Of a stretch of DNA of 33,609 nucleotides, positions 16,076 through 22,927 are shown piece after piece; position 1 is the first letter of the stretch, and each line of letters begins with the position of its first letter. The stretch is from Litorimonas sp964435725. Its GTDB lineage: Bacteria; Pseudomonadota; Alphaproteobacteria; Caulobacterales; Maricaulaceae. The DNA is taken from the NCBI GenBank assembly GCA_964435725.1, contig CAYTAJ010000022.1, positions 1 through 33,609 on the forward strand, given 5' to 3'. The position numbers were made by a program, and so were the translations under genes. The notes under the pieces are model-generated. The model saw nothing but the letters and a program-made list of their open reading frames with translations. It was not told the DNA's origin and searched no databases.

Positions 16076-17158
16076 ATGAATAAGCCGTTTCCATCTTTCA
16101 CTTTGACGGATCTCGATTCCCGTGCGCGTGATGTGTTTCGGGACATTGTGGATAGCTATCTTAAGACGGGGCAGCCCGTTGGCTCTAAAAGCCTTTCTCT
16201 GTCTGGGGGGCAGAACCTTTCTCCCGCTACCATTCGCAATACAATGGCCGAACTCGCTCGCTATGGCCTCTTGGCCTCCCCGCATGTCAGCGCAGGCCGC
16301 ATCCCAACACAAGCGGGTCTTCGCTTATTTGTGGACGGTCTTTTAGAGATTGGCGATTTGGGAACATCTGAACGTAAATCACTCGAAGCCAAACTCGCCG
16401 CCCAGCGAGAATCACCGGAACAATTCTTAGAGCAGGCCAGCGGCATGTTGGCGGGTTTGGCCGGAGGCGCTGGATTAGTCCTCACGCCTGCGTCCACGCA
16501 ATCACCGCGCTTGCGCCATGTTGAATTTGTTGCCTTGGATGATGGTCAGGCCTTGGTTGTTTTGGTTTACGAAGATGGCCGTATTGAAAACCGCTTGATG
16601 CCACGCCCAGAAGGCCTTCTGCCTGCCTCACTCGAGCGCGCCGGGAATTTCCTATCCGCGCGCCTAAAGGGACGACGCCTCGAAGACGCGCGGTCTGACA
16701 TATTAGCAGAAATCGCACAGGGAAAAGCCCAGATTGATGCCGCCGCCACCGGGCTTATCAAACAAGGACTGGCCACATGGTCAGGTGAAGACAGCGCAAC
16801 TGATAATAAACGCGCATTAATTGTCCGAGGACGCGCACAACTCCTTGACAATTTGGAAGCGCAAACCGATTTGGAGCGCATAAGATTATTGTTTGAAGAT
16901 TTGGAGCGAAAAGAAGAGCTAATTGCCCTTTTGGACCGCACCGAAGAAGCAGATGGTGTGAAGATTTTTATCGGTACGGAAAACCCTTTGTTTTCTTTGT
17001 CCGGTTCGAGCTTGGTTGTAGCGCCTTATCGCGACGCAGCCCAAAATATATTAGGGGCGGTTGGGGTTATTGGCCCAACCCGCCTGAATTACGCACGGGT
17101 TATTCCAATGGTGGATTATACCGCACAATTGGTCGGGCGCTGGTTAGATAACCAGTAG
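16076..17158 (+). CDS. hrcA: Heat-inducible transcription repressor HrcA
   Basis: A 360-residue repressor of groESL-type heat-shock operons that binds CIRCE and is kept active by GroEL. The N-terminal winged helix is canonical: DSRARDVFRDIVDSYLKTGQPVGSKSL, NLSPATIRNTMAELARYGLL and SPHVSAGRIPTQAGLRLFVD. The effector part ends with IFIGTENPLFSLSGSSLVVAPYRD and GAVGVIGPTRLNYARVIPMVDYTA. I chose ATG 16076 (MNKPFPSF) because the open frame upstream is not HrcA-like. GrpE follows after 29 bp, the usual alphaproteobacterial pair. The regulated CIRCE sites must be outside this window. Confidence 0.95.
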   Translation: MNKPFPSFTLTDLDSRARDVFRDIVDSYLKTGQPVGSKSLSLSGGQNLSPATIRNTMAELARYGLLASPHVSAGRIPTQAGLRLFVDGLLEIGDLGTSERKSLEAKLAAQRESPEQFLEQASGMLAGLAGGAGLVLTPASTQSPRLRHVEFVALDDGQALVVLVYEDGRIENRLMPRPEGLLPASLERAGNFLSARLKGRRLEDARSDILAEIAQGKAQIDAAATGLIKQGLATWSGEDSATDNKRALIVRGRAQLLDNLEAQTDLERIRLLFEDLERKEELIALLDRTEEADGVKIFIGTENPLFSLSGSSLVVAPYRDAAQNILGAVGVIGPTRLNYARVIPMVDYTAQLVGRWLDNQ

Positions 17159-17187
17159 GGCGACAAAGAAAGATAAAGAGAGACGCT

Positions 17188-17898
17188 ATGTCTGATCCGA
17201 AAAAACCGACAATGCCAGATGTGGCGGGCATGAGTGACCTGCCATCCGATGAAGAACTAGACGCGCTTCAAGCCGAGATTGATAAAGCCAAACAAGGCAT
17301 GGGCTCCCGCGCAGAAGCCGCAAAAGCAGAAATCGCGGCCAATATGTCGGAAGACGACATTAAAGAACAATTGGAAAAAGCCGGTATTGATGGTGAAGCC
17401 CCTGACGCAGGTGCCGCCGCGGTCGCCCGTATCCAAGAATTGGAAACAGAACTCGCCACGCTTAAAGATCAAGCCCTACGCGCCATGGCCGATGCCGAGA
17501 ATGTCAAAAAGCGTGCAGAACGCGAAGTGGCTGCTGCGAAAACCTTCGGTATTGAACGTTTTGCGCAGGACATCCTCTCTGTGCATGACAATCTTTCGCG
17601 CGCCCTCCTGACCTTGGAAGGCACAAATAAAGACGAATTAGGTGAAAACGCCAAAAACCTCGTCGCGGGTATAGAGCTCACCGAAAAAGATTTGATTATG
17701 GTTTTATCACGCCACGGTGTGAAGCCTGTTCCGGGTGTCGGATCAAAATTTGACCCGAATGTGCACCAAGCGGTCGCCAATATCCCCTCTGATGAAGAAA
17801 AGGGCAATGTCGCCAATGTCATGCAAACCGGCTTTAAAATCGGGGACCGTACTTTACGCGCCGCCATGGTCGCCGTCAGCACAGGGCCTGCAAAGTAA
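17188..17898 (+). CDS. grpE: Nucleotide exchange factor GrpE
   Basis: The 236-residue exchange factor of DnaK. It has a long acidic, low-complexity N-terminus (about 1-75), a coiled coil (ARIQELETELATLKDQALRAMADAENVKKRAERE), then the beta-wing with HGVKPVPGVGSKFDPNVHQAVANIPSDEEKGNVANVMQTGFKIGDRTLRAAMVAVS, the family signature. The N-terminal tail is somewhat longer than in E. coli GrpE (197 residues). GAGAG lies before the ATG. It follows hrcA by 29 bp, so heat induction is expected; dnaK is not in the window. Confidence 0.95.
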   Translation: MSDPKKPTMPDVAGMSDLPSDEELDALQAEIDKAKQGMGSRAEAAKAEIAANMSEDDIKEQLEKAGIDGEAPDAGAAAVARIQELETELATLKDQALRAMADAENVKKRAEREVAAAKTFGIERFAQDILSVHDNLSRALLTLEGTNKDELGENAKNLVAGIELTEKDLIMVLSRHGVKPVPGVGSKFDPNVHQAVANIPSDEEKGNVANVMQTGFKIGDRTLRAAMVAVSTGPAK

Positions 17899-17913
17899 TA
17901 CGTGACATGAAAC

Positions 17914-18905
17914 ATGCCTGAGCTTCCCGAGGTTGAAACCGTCAGGCGGGGCCTTGCCCCCGTAATGGAGGGTGCGGTTTTTAAAACTGTGACTCTCAAC
18001 CGTCCAGATTTGCGCTTTCCTTTTGATGCGAATTTTAAAGCGCGGGTTGAAGGACAGCGTCTGGAGCGCCTCTCACGTCGGGCGAAATTTCTTCAAGCCG
18101 ATTTAAGCTCCGGCGAAAGATTGTTCATGCATCTCGGCATGAGCGGGCGTTTCATCATTGATAATTCTGACACAGCCCAATTTGTGCACGAACATAAGGC
18201 TGACCCCAAACATCATCACGTGGTGTTTGAAATGGATAATGGGGCCACAATTACCTTTAACGACCCGCGTCGGTTCGGCTTTATGGAACTTGCGGCCAAA
18301 GGCGAAGATTATAGGCTGGACCATATTGGGCCTGAACCTTTGTCGAATAGTTTCAATGGCCCCATCCTACGGGCAGCGCTCAAAGGCAAGAAATCCAAAA
18401 TCAAAGCGGCACTCTTAGACCAGCGTGTCGTGGCAGGTCTCGGCAATATATATGTCTGCGAAGCCTTATTCCGAACGGGCATTTCCCCCCGCCGCGCGGC
18501 AGGCCGCCTGAAAGTCACTGAGACAGATACACTGGCCGCGCATATTAAAGACGTTTTGGCAGAGGCCATTGAAGCGGGCGGCAGTAGCTTACGCGATTTT
18601 TCCAACACAGACGGCAAGCTCGGCTATTTCCAACATAGCTTTGACGTTTACGGGCGCGAAGGTGAACCCTGCCCCGCCTGTGAAGCGCCTATCCAACGCA
18701 TCACCCAAAGCGGGCGGAGTTCNNNNNNNNNNNNNNNNNNNNNNNNNNNNNNNNNNNNNNNNNNNNNNNNNNNNNNNNNNNNNNNNNNNNNNNNNNNNNN
18801 NNNNNNNNNNNNNNNNNNNNNNCCTGCCCCGCCTGTGAAGCGCCTATCCAACGCATCACCCAAAGCGGGCGGAGTTCATTTTTTTGCCGTGCTTGCCAGC
18901 GGTGA
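17914..18905 (+). CDS. mutM: Formamidopyrimidine-DNA glycosylase MutM (Fpg), split by a false gap
   Basis: A bifunctional glycosylase/AP lyase that excises 8-oxoguanine. It begins MPELPEVETVRRG with the catalytic Pro2/Glu3, then MHLGMSGRF, the DPRRFGF loop, LLDQRVVAGLGNIYVCEALF (H2TH) and the C-terminal zinc finger starting GEPCPAC. The coding sequence is interrupted by 100 Ns flanked by the same 55 bp (18668-18722 and 18823-18877). Removing the Ns and one copy (155 nt) restores the frame and completes the finger: CPAC...FFCRACQR, stop TGA at 18903-18905. The corrected product is about 278 residues, normal for Fpg. Read literally, the frame falsely runs on into the next gene. Confidence 0.93.
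18668..18722 (+). repeat. 55-bp contig-end duplicate, left copy
   Basis: Identical to 18823-18877 across the 100-N gap. Its exact 55-bp length, shared with the gap at 26216, points to unmerged k-mer overlap between contigs rather than a biological repeat. Confidence 0.93.
18723..18822. other. 100-N assembly gap (false) in mutM
   Basis: Default-length N run between two overlapping contig ends. No sequence is actually missing if the 55-bp overlap is collapsed, because mutM is then complete and in frame. Confidence 0.93.
18823..18877 (+). repeat. 55-bp contig-end duplicate, right copy
   Basis: Second copy of the 55 bp that ends at 18722. The real mutM sequence continues from its end into the final Cys-x2-Cys of the zinc finger. 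Confidence 0.93.
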
Positions 18906-18951
18906 TGCGCTTAGGCTAAGAGCCGTCCTTCAAATAAGAGTAGAGAGATTT

Positions 18952-19725
18952 ATGACCTACGAACATATTGATGTAACGCGCGACGCACACGTCGCAACCA
19001 TTCAACTCGACAGACCCAAGGCACTGAATGCGCTCAACGGCCCGATGATGGCGGAAGTCGCCGACGCATTAGCCACACTTGAACAAGATGATGCCATTGG
19101 ATGCGTTATCCTTACGGGCTCTGAAAAAGCCTTTGCCGCTGGCGCCGATATTAAAGAAATGTCGGAGCTGAACTATCTGGATCAATATAAGCAGGATATT
19201 TTCGGCAATCATTGCGCGATTGAGCGTTTCCGCAAGCCTATCATCGCGGCCGTTGCCGGTTACGCCTTGGGCGGAGGGTGTGAAATTGCGATGATGTGTG
19301 ATTTTATCATTGCCGCAGATAATGCCAAATTCGGCCAACCGGAGATTAATCTGGGCGTTATGCCCGGTATTGGCGGGACACAACGCCTGATGCGCGCCGT
19401 GGGTAAAGCCAAGGCCATGGACCTCTGCCTGACGGGTCGTATGATGGACGCCGAAGAGGCCGAGCGTGCCGGGCTGGTCAGCCGCGTCGTCGCGTTAGAC
19501 AGCCTTATGGAAACAGCGAAAGAGGCGGCTGCAAAAATTGCGGGACAGAGCCTCCCTATCGCCATGATTACAAAAGAAACCATCAATGCCGGCTTTAACA
19601 TGACCTTAGACCAAGGTATTCAGTTTGAACGCCGCCTCTTCCAAAGCCTTTTCACAACACAGGATCAAAAAGAAGGCATGGCGGCCTTTATCGAAAAGCG
19701 TAAGCCGCACTTCAAGAATAAGTAG
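18952..19725 (+). CDS. Enoyl-CoA hydratase (crotonase family)
   Basis: A 257-residue hydratase that adds water to 2-enoyl-CoA in beta-oxidation. It has the CoA/oxyanion motif ILTGSEKAFAAGADIKEM and AGYALGGGCEIAMMCD with catalytic Glu111. The second catalytic Glu131 is in FGQPEINLGVMPGIGGTQRL. Both acids are present, so it should be a true hydratase rather than an isomerase. Start ATG 18952 has AGAGAG upstream. The apparent fusion with mutM is caused by the gap. The mutM-hydratase-rpsT-dnaA order is the one known near dnaA in Caulobacter. Confidence 0.93.
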   Translation: MTYEHIDVTRDAHVATIQLDRPKALNALNGPMMAEVADALATLEQDDAIGCVILTGSEKAFAAGADIKEMSELNYLDQYKQDIFGNHCAIERFRKPIIAAVAGYALGGGCEIAMMCDFIIAADNAKFGQPEINLGVMPGIGGTQRLMRAVGKAKAMDLCLTGRMMDAEEAERAGLVSRVVALDSLMETAKEAAAKIAGQSLPIAMITKETINAGFNMTLDQGIQFERRLFQSLFTTQDQKEGMAAFIEKRKPHFKNK

Positions 19726-19763
19726 CCCCTCGCAATAAAGGCTGACAGGCTGATATTGTGTGG

Positions 19764-19792
19764 TTGACGGATGCAAAACAGGGGTCTATAGG
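19764..19792 (+). promoter_or_regulatory. rpsT promoter
   Basis: TTGACG (19764-19769), a 17-bp spacer and TATAGG (19787-19792) form a good sigma70-type promoter. It sits about 65 bp upstream of the rpsT start, between the hydratase stop and rpsT. Confidence 0.65.
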
Positions 19793-19856
19793 CCGCATCT
19801 GAAATTCGGGTAGGCCGTGTGCCTGCCCTTTTATGATATGGATATAGAGGAATAAC

Positions 19857-20120
19857 ATGGCAAATACTTCGTCTGCCAAGAAGAACGTCCGCAAGATGGC
19901 CCGTAAAACAGAGGTCAATCGTGCCCGTCGTAGCCAAGTGAGAACATTTTTGCGTCGTGTTGAAGACGCGATTACAGCTGGCGATCAAAAAGCGGCGAAT
20001 GAAGCCCTTAAGCAAGCCGAGCCTGCTATGATGCGCGCCGTCTCACGTGGGGTGTTCCACAAAAACACAGCGGCTCGTAAAATCTCTCGTTTGAACAAAC
20101 GTGTTAAAGCGATTGGCTAA
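19857..20120 (+). CDS. rpsT: 30S ribosomal protein S20
   Basis: An 87-residue basic protein that binds the 5' domain of 16S rRNA. It begins MANTSSAKKNVRKMARKTEVNRARRSQVRTFLRRVEDAI and ends GVFHKNTAARKISRLNKRVKAI, typical of S20. GAGGAAT precedes the ATG. It has its own promoter (19764-19792) and terminator (20159-20183), so it is a single-gene unit just ahead of dnaA, as in Caulobacter. Confidence 0.97.
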   Translation: MANTSSAKKNVRKMARKTEVNRARRSQVRTFLRRVEDAITAGDQKAANEALKQAEPAMMRAVSRGVFHKNTAARKISRLNKRVKAIG

Positions 20121-20158
20121 AAACCACGCTGTATAGACGCGAAATTTATTTGAAAACA

Positions 20159-20183
20159 ACCGGGCTTCACGCTCGGTTTTTTT
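20159..20183 (+). terminator. rpsT rho-independent terminator
   Basis: ACCGGGC / GCTCGGT makes a 7-bp stem (one G-U pair) with loop TTCAC, followed directly by a run of seven Ts counting the last stem base. It lies 38 nt after the rpsT stop. Confidence 0.88.
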
Positions 20184-20220
20184 ATGCGCACTCTCTCTGT
20201 TTCAGCTATTGGTATGACCA

Positions 20221-20247
20221 ACTGTAGCGCTGTAAATTTTACAGTTG
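20221..20247. promoter_or_regulatory. Overlapping dyads (AACTGTA...TACAGTT)
   Basis: AACTGTA (20221-20227) is inverted as TACAGTT (20241-20247). Inside lies CTGTAAA-T-TTTACAG (20231-20245). The CTGTA unit therefore occurs three times, twice direct and once inverted, as in a multi-site operator. The binding protein is unknown. Confidence 0.4.
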
Positions 20248-20265
20248 TATGACGTTTAAAAACAC

Positions 20266-20281
20266 CCCTAATGCTAGGGGG
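20266..20281 (+). promoter_or_regulatory. CCCCTA/TAGGGG hairpin
   Basis: A perfect 6-bp stem with loop ATGC in the dnaA leader, followed by GTCTGTTTAT. There is no solid T tract, so it may be a weak second terminator after rpsT or a structural element. Confidence 0.3.
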
Positions 20282-20403
20282 TCTGTTTATGCATTTGAAA
20301 AATTTTTTCAGAAAAATAAAATTTTTATGACAGCCAGCTTTTTGAGATTCTTATGTTTTTTTGAGTCAACAGAAAAGGCATGCAGATTCTTAATTTTTGT
20401 CCG

Positions 20404-20432
20404 TTGACGAAAGCAAAAAGAGTCGGTTTAAA
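20404..20432 (+). promoter_or_regulatory. dnaA promoter with GANTC in the spacer
   Basis: TTGACG (20404-20409), 17 bp, TTTAAA (20427-20432). A GAGTC (20420-20424) sits between the two boxes, just upstream of -10. In Caulobacter, CcrM methylation of GANTC between -35 and -10 lets GcrA activate promoters, and dnaA transcription depends on methylation state. The same control is inferred here. Confidence 0.6.
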
Positions 20433-20580
20433 AGGGATGTCGGAGCTCGAGGGCGGGCAAGACGTCGGGGAAATCTGAATAGAGGACGGGGGGCCTGTTC
20501 TATATTCGGATTCACTATATTGTTAATAATTTCAGAGGCTTAACCCTTTAAGTCTACTGGTTTCTCTTGGGAATGTTGCA

Positions 20581-22086
20581 ATGCAGGATGCAAAGGTCGG
20601 TCATAAAAACGCTAGCGCCGGCATTAACAATACGACACCCGATCTTTATACAGGTGAGCCCCCTTTGCAGAGTGCGCATAATACGTGGAATAAGGTCAAA
20701 ACAGATCTCGGCTATGCCCTTGGTCCAAATGTCCACCGCTCTTGGACAGGGCAACTCCGCGTGAGCCAAGCCAATGACCGCATTGTCACATTAGCCGCGC
20801 CGTCGCGCTTTATTGCGTCTAAAATCGAAGCCAATTATGCCGACACAGTTCGCAGGCTTTGGAAAAAATATGATATGGTCGCCCCACCTCGCGACATCAT
20901 CTTTTCGGCAGCGAATGAACGCGCGGGCATGGCCACGCCACGCCACAATAGGAAGTCACCACAATCTTCCGCTCACCTACGTGACACCTCGGCGTCTCTA
21001 ACATCGCAAAAACCAGTGGAAGCCGCAAAAGCACCGCAAGCGGACAACCCGCGGGACCGTTTTACATTTGATAATTTCGTTGTCGGCGCTTCAAATGAAT
21101 TAGCCTTTGCCGTCGCGCGCCAAATTGCATCCTGCCGCGCACCCCAATATAATCCCATTGTCATTCATGGATCCAATGGCATGGGTAAAACACATCTGCT
21201 CCACGCCATTGAGGGCGCTATTAAAGATTCTAACCCAAGTTACCGGGTAAAGCTGATAGCGGCAGAAGAATTTGTCTCCGCCTTTGTCTCCTCCGTTCGC
21301 GGTTCAGGACGAGACGCCATCGAGGCGTTCAAAGCCTCTCTTCGCGATGTGGACCTTTTAATCATTGATGATGCGCATTTCATTGCCGACAAGCCGGGCA
21401 GCCAAGAAGAGTTATTACACACACTCGTAAACCTCGTCGCGCAAGGGCGTCAGATTTTAATTGCCGCGGATCGTCATCCGGATAAAATTGAAAAAGCCTC
21501 TGATCGGCTCAAATCTTATCTGTCTTCTGGTCTTGTCTGCCGTATTGGAGCCGCCGATTACGAATTGCGTCTGCGGATATTAGACCGCCTTATTCAACGT
21601 CGTCGTGCTTCGGGTAATCCGGCTCTGGCTATCCCGCAGAATGCAAGGGACCACTTGGCGGCCCGCATGAATGCCACACCGCGCGATCTTGAAGGGGCGT
21701 TTAACCAAATCGTGGCGCAGAGCGAATTCCTCGGAACACCGATTACGCTGGAAACAGTTCAAGAGACACTCTCAGATTCGCGCTATATGGCCGGACAAAG
21801 ATTGACCGTTGATCGTATTCAACGCGCTGTCTGTGAAGAATTTGGTGTCACCCTCACAGATATGGTCTCCAAACGCCGGGCCCGTCAAATTGCTCGCCCG
21901 CGACAAGTCGCCATGTATCTGTCGAAAAAACTCACCAAGCGCTCTTTGCCGGATATTGGTCGACGCTTTGGCGGACGTGACCACACAACAGTCATGCACG
22001 CCGTGAAGCGCATAGATGAGCTACGGGCCGATGATATTGATTTCAACGCACAGATTGAATCCGTCGAAACGGTTCTGAAGGCCTAA
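20581..22086 (+). CDS. dnaA: Chromosomal replication initiator protein DnaA
   Basis: A 501-residue AAA+ initiator. Domain I is about 35-110, a variable linker follows to about 160, and FTFDNFVVGASNELAFAVAR starts the ATPase. Walker A is GSNGMGKT (197-204) and Walker B is LLIIDDAHFI (about 259-266). Sensor II is TPRDLEGAFNQIV. The C-terminal DNA-binding signature GGRDHTTVMHAVKRI is at about 464-478. Box VII reads DRLKSYLSSGLVCRI, where E. coli has DRLKSRFGWGL, so the arginine-finger position is Tyr313. Walker A and B are also slightly non-standard. The ATG at 20581 is weakly served by GGGA about 10 nt upstream. The next gene is in the same frame right after the stop. Confidence 0.95.
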   Translation: MQDAKVGHKNASAGINNTTPDLYTGEPPLQSAHNTWNKVKTDLGYALGPNVHRSWTGQLRVSQANDRIVTLAAPSRFIASKIEANYADTVRRLWKKYDMVAPPRDIIFSAANERAGMATPRHNRKSPQSSAHLRDTSASLTSQKPVEAAKAPQADNPRDRFTFDNFVVGASNELAFAVARQIASCRAPQYNPIVIHGSNGMGKTHLLHAIEGAIKDSNPSYRVKLIAAEEFVSAFVSSVRGSGRDAIEAFKASLRDVDLLIIDDAHFIADKPGSQEELLHTLVNLVAQGRQILIAADRHPDKIEKASDRLKSYLSSGLVCRIGAADYELRLRILDRLIQRRRASGNPALAIPQNARDHLAARMNATPRDLEGAFNQIVAQSEFLGTPITLETVQETLSDSRYMAGQRLTVDRIQRAVCEEFGVTLTDMVSKRRARQIARPRQVAMYLSKKLTKRSLPDIGRRFGGRDHTTVMHAVKRIDELRADDIDFNAQIESVETVLKA

Positions 22087-22095
22087 GGGCGAACG

Positions 22096-22809
22096 GTTCC
22101 TAAGCCTGCCAAAAACACAATCAAAGAAACGGCGCTTTATGCGCCGATTAAAGCGCATTTCCAGGCTTTAGGGTATGAGGTGAAATCAGAGGTCGGGGCC
22201 GCTGATATAGTCGCCATTCCCTTCAAGACGCCAGACGCTGACCCAACCATCATTGAGCTTAAGACCGGCTTTACCCTATCTCTTTTCCATCAAGCGATTA
22301 ATCGCCAATCTATGACGGATAAGGTTTACATTGCCGTCCCTCGTAAAACTGGCAAAGCCGCTATGGTAGCGATACGCCGAAACAAAATGTTATGCCGACG
22401 ACTGGGTATCGGCCTGATAACCGTTCGTCTCTCTGACGGCCAAGTTATTATTCACTGCGAACCCGGACCATTTAAGCCTCGCAAAATCAAAGCGCGCAAA
22501 ACCAAACTTCTGGCTGAATTTGAACGCAGACATGGCGACCCGAATGAAGGCGGGATGACAAGCGCCGGCCTTATGACCTCGTATCGTCAAGGCGCTTTGC
22601 GATGCGCTAAAGTTCTCCACGATGAAGGCGCTTGCAAAGCGTCCTATGTGGCGAAAATGGCGGGGTTTGAAAAAGCACGAAACCTCATGGCGGCCAATCA
22701 TTATGGATGGTTTGAAAAAATTGATCGCGGCGTTTACGGACTAACGCCAGAGGGGGCAAAGGCTTTGGAGGACAATGCTGCGATCGTCGCCTCTATGATG
22801 GGGGATTAG
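22096..22809 (+). CDS. DUF2161-like protein with no canonical start codon
   Basis: A protein resembling the DUF2161/COG5482 family, whose N-terminal part looks like a PD-(D/E)XK nuclease fold (GAADIVAIPF..., IIELKTGF) and whose C-terminal half resembles a winged helix (CKASYVAKMAGFEKARNLM). Its function is unknown. The conserved start of the family, KETALYAPIKAHFQALGYEV, is encoded from about 22123. The first usable start is GTG 22180, which would remove it (209 residues). Between the dnaA TAA (22084-22086) and 22180 the frame, which is also the dnaA frame, has no ATG, GTG, TTG or CTG. AAGGG (22085-22089) lies 6 nt before GTT at 22096, which would give 237 residues. I mark that point as a best guess. 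Confidence 0.7.
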   Translation, partial: VPKPAKNTIKETALYAPIKAHFQALGYEVKSEVGAADIVAIPFKTPDADPTIIELKTGFTLSLFHQAINRQSMTDKVYIAVPRKTGKAAMVAIRRNKMLCRRLGIGLITVRLSDGQVIIHCEPGPFKPRKIKARKTKLLAEFERRHGDPNEGGMTSAGLMTSYRQGALRCAKVLHDEGACKASYVAKMAGFEKARNLMAANHYGWFEKIDRGVYGLTPEGAKALEDNAAIVASMMGD

Positions 22810-22891
22810 CGCGCCAGATTGCCCACATTTGCAAGCGCTTTCCCTCTTGCTCTATTCCTAAGCTTGATTATGGTTATTACTCAAAAAACTT

Positions 22892-22906
22892 CGGTCTTCG
22901 CGACCG
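22892..22906 (+). promoter_or_regulatory. CGGTC-TTCGC-GACCG hairpin in the dnaN leader
   Basis: A 5-bp GC-rich stem ends 21 nt before the dnaN ATG. It could be a 5'-UTR structure or a weak terminator of the preceding gene. There is no T tract. Confidence 0.3.
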
Positions 22907-22927
22907 CTTAGTGATAAGAGAAATAGC

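Larger units (their letters stand above)
20184..20580 (+). promoter_or_regulatory. dnaA leader: regulatory region without a gene
   Basis: About 400 bp between the rpsT terminator and dnaA, with no credible gene. It contains a dyad (20221-20247), a GC hairpin (20266-20281), an AT-rich tract (about 20284-20360), five GANTC sites (20346, 20363, 20385, 20420, 20509), a TTGACG-N17-TTTAAA promoter at 20404-20432, a second possible -10 (TATATT, 20516-20521) and a CTTAA-CCCT-TTAAG palindrome (20539-20552). No clear DnaA box (TTATCCACA) is visible, so I read it as a cell-cycle-controlled dnaA promoter rather than a proven origin. Confidence 0.6.

Noticed and set aside
18668..18877. Direct 55-bp repeats as target-site duplications or recombination sites
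   Set aside because: The same exact length occurs at an unrelated gap (26161-26370), and both are explained by contig overlap.
17914..19725. A long open frame joining MutM to enoyl-CoA hydratase
   Set aside because: The fusion depends on 100 Ns and a duplicated 55 bp. Without them MutM ends at 18905 and the hydratase has its own start.
20184..20580. Chromosomal origin of replication
   Set aside because: AT-rich and next to dnaA, but no good DnaA boxes are visible, and in Caulobacter the origin is not at dnaA. Kept as a promoter region only.
22180..22809. GTG 22180 as the true start of the DUF2161-like gene
   Set aside because: It would remove the conserved KETALYAP N-terminus. Kept only as the conventional alternative.
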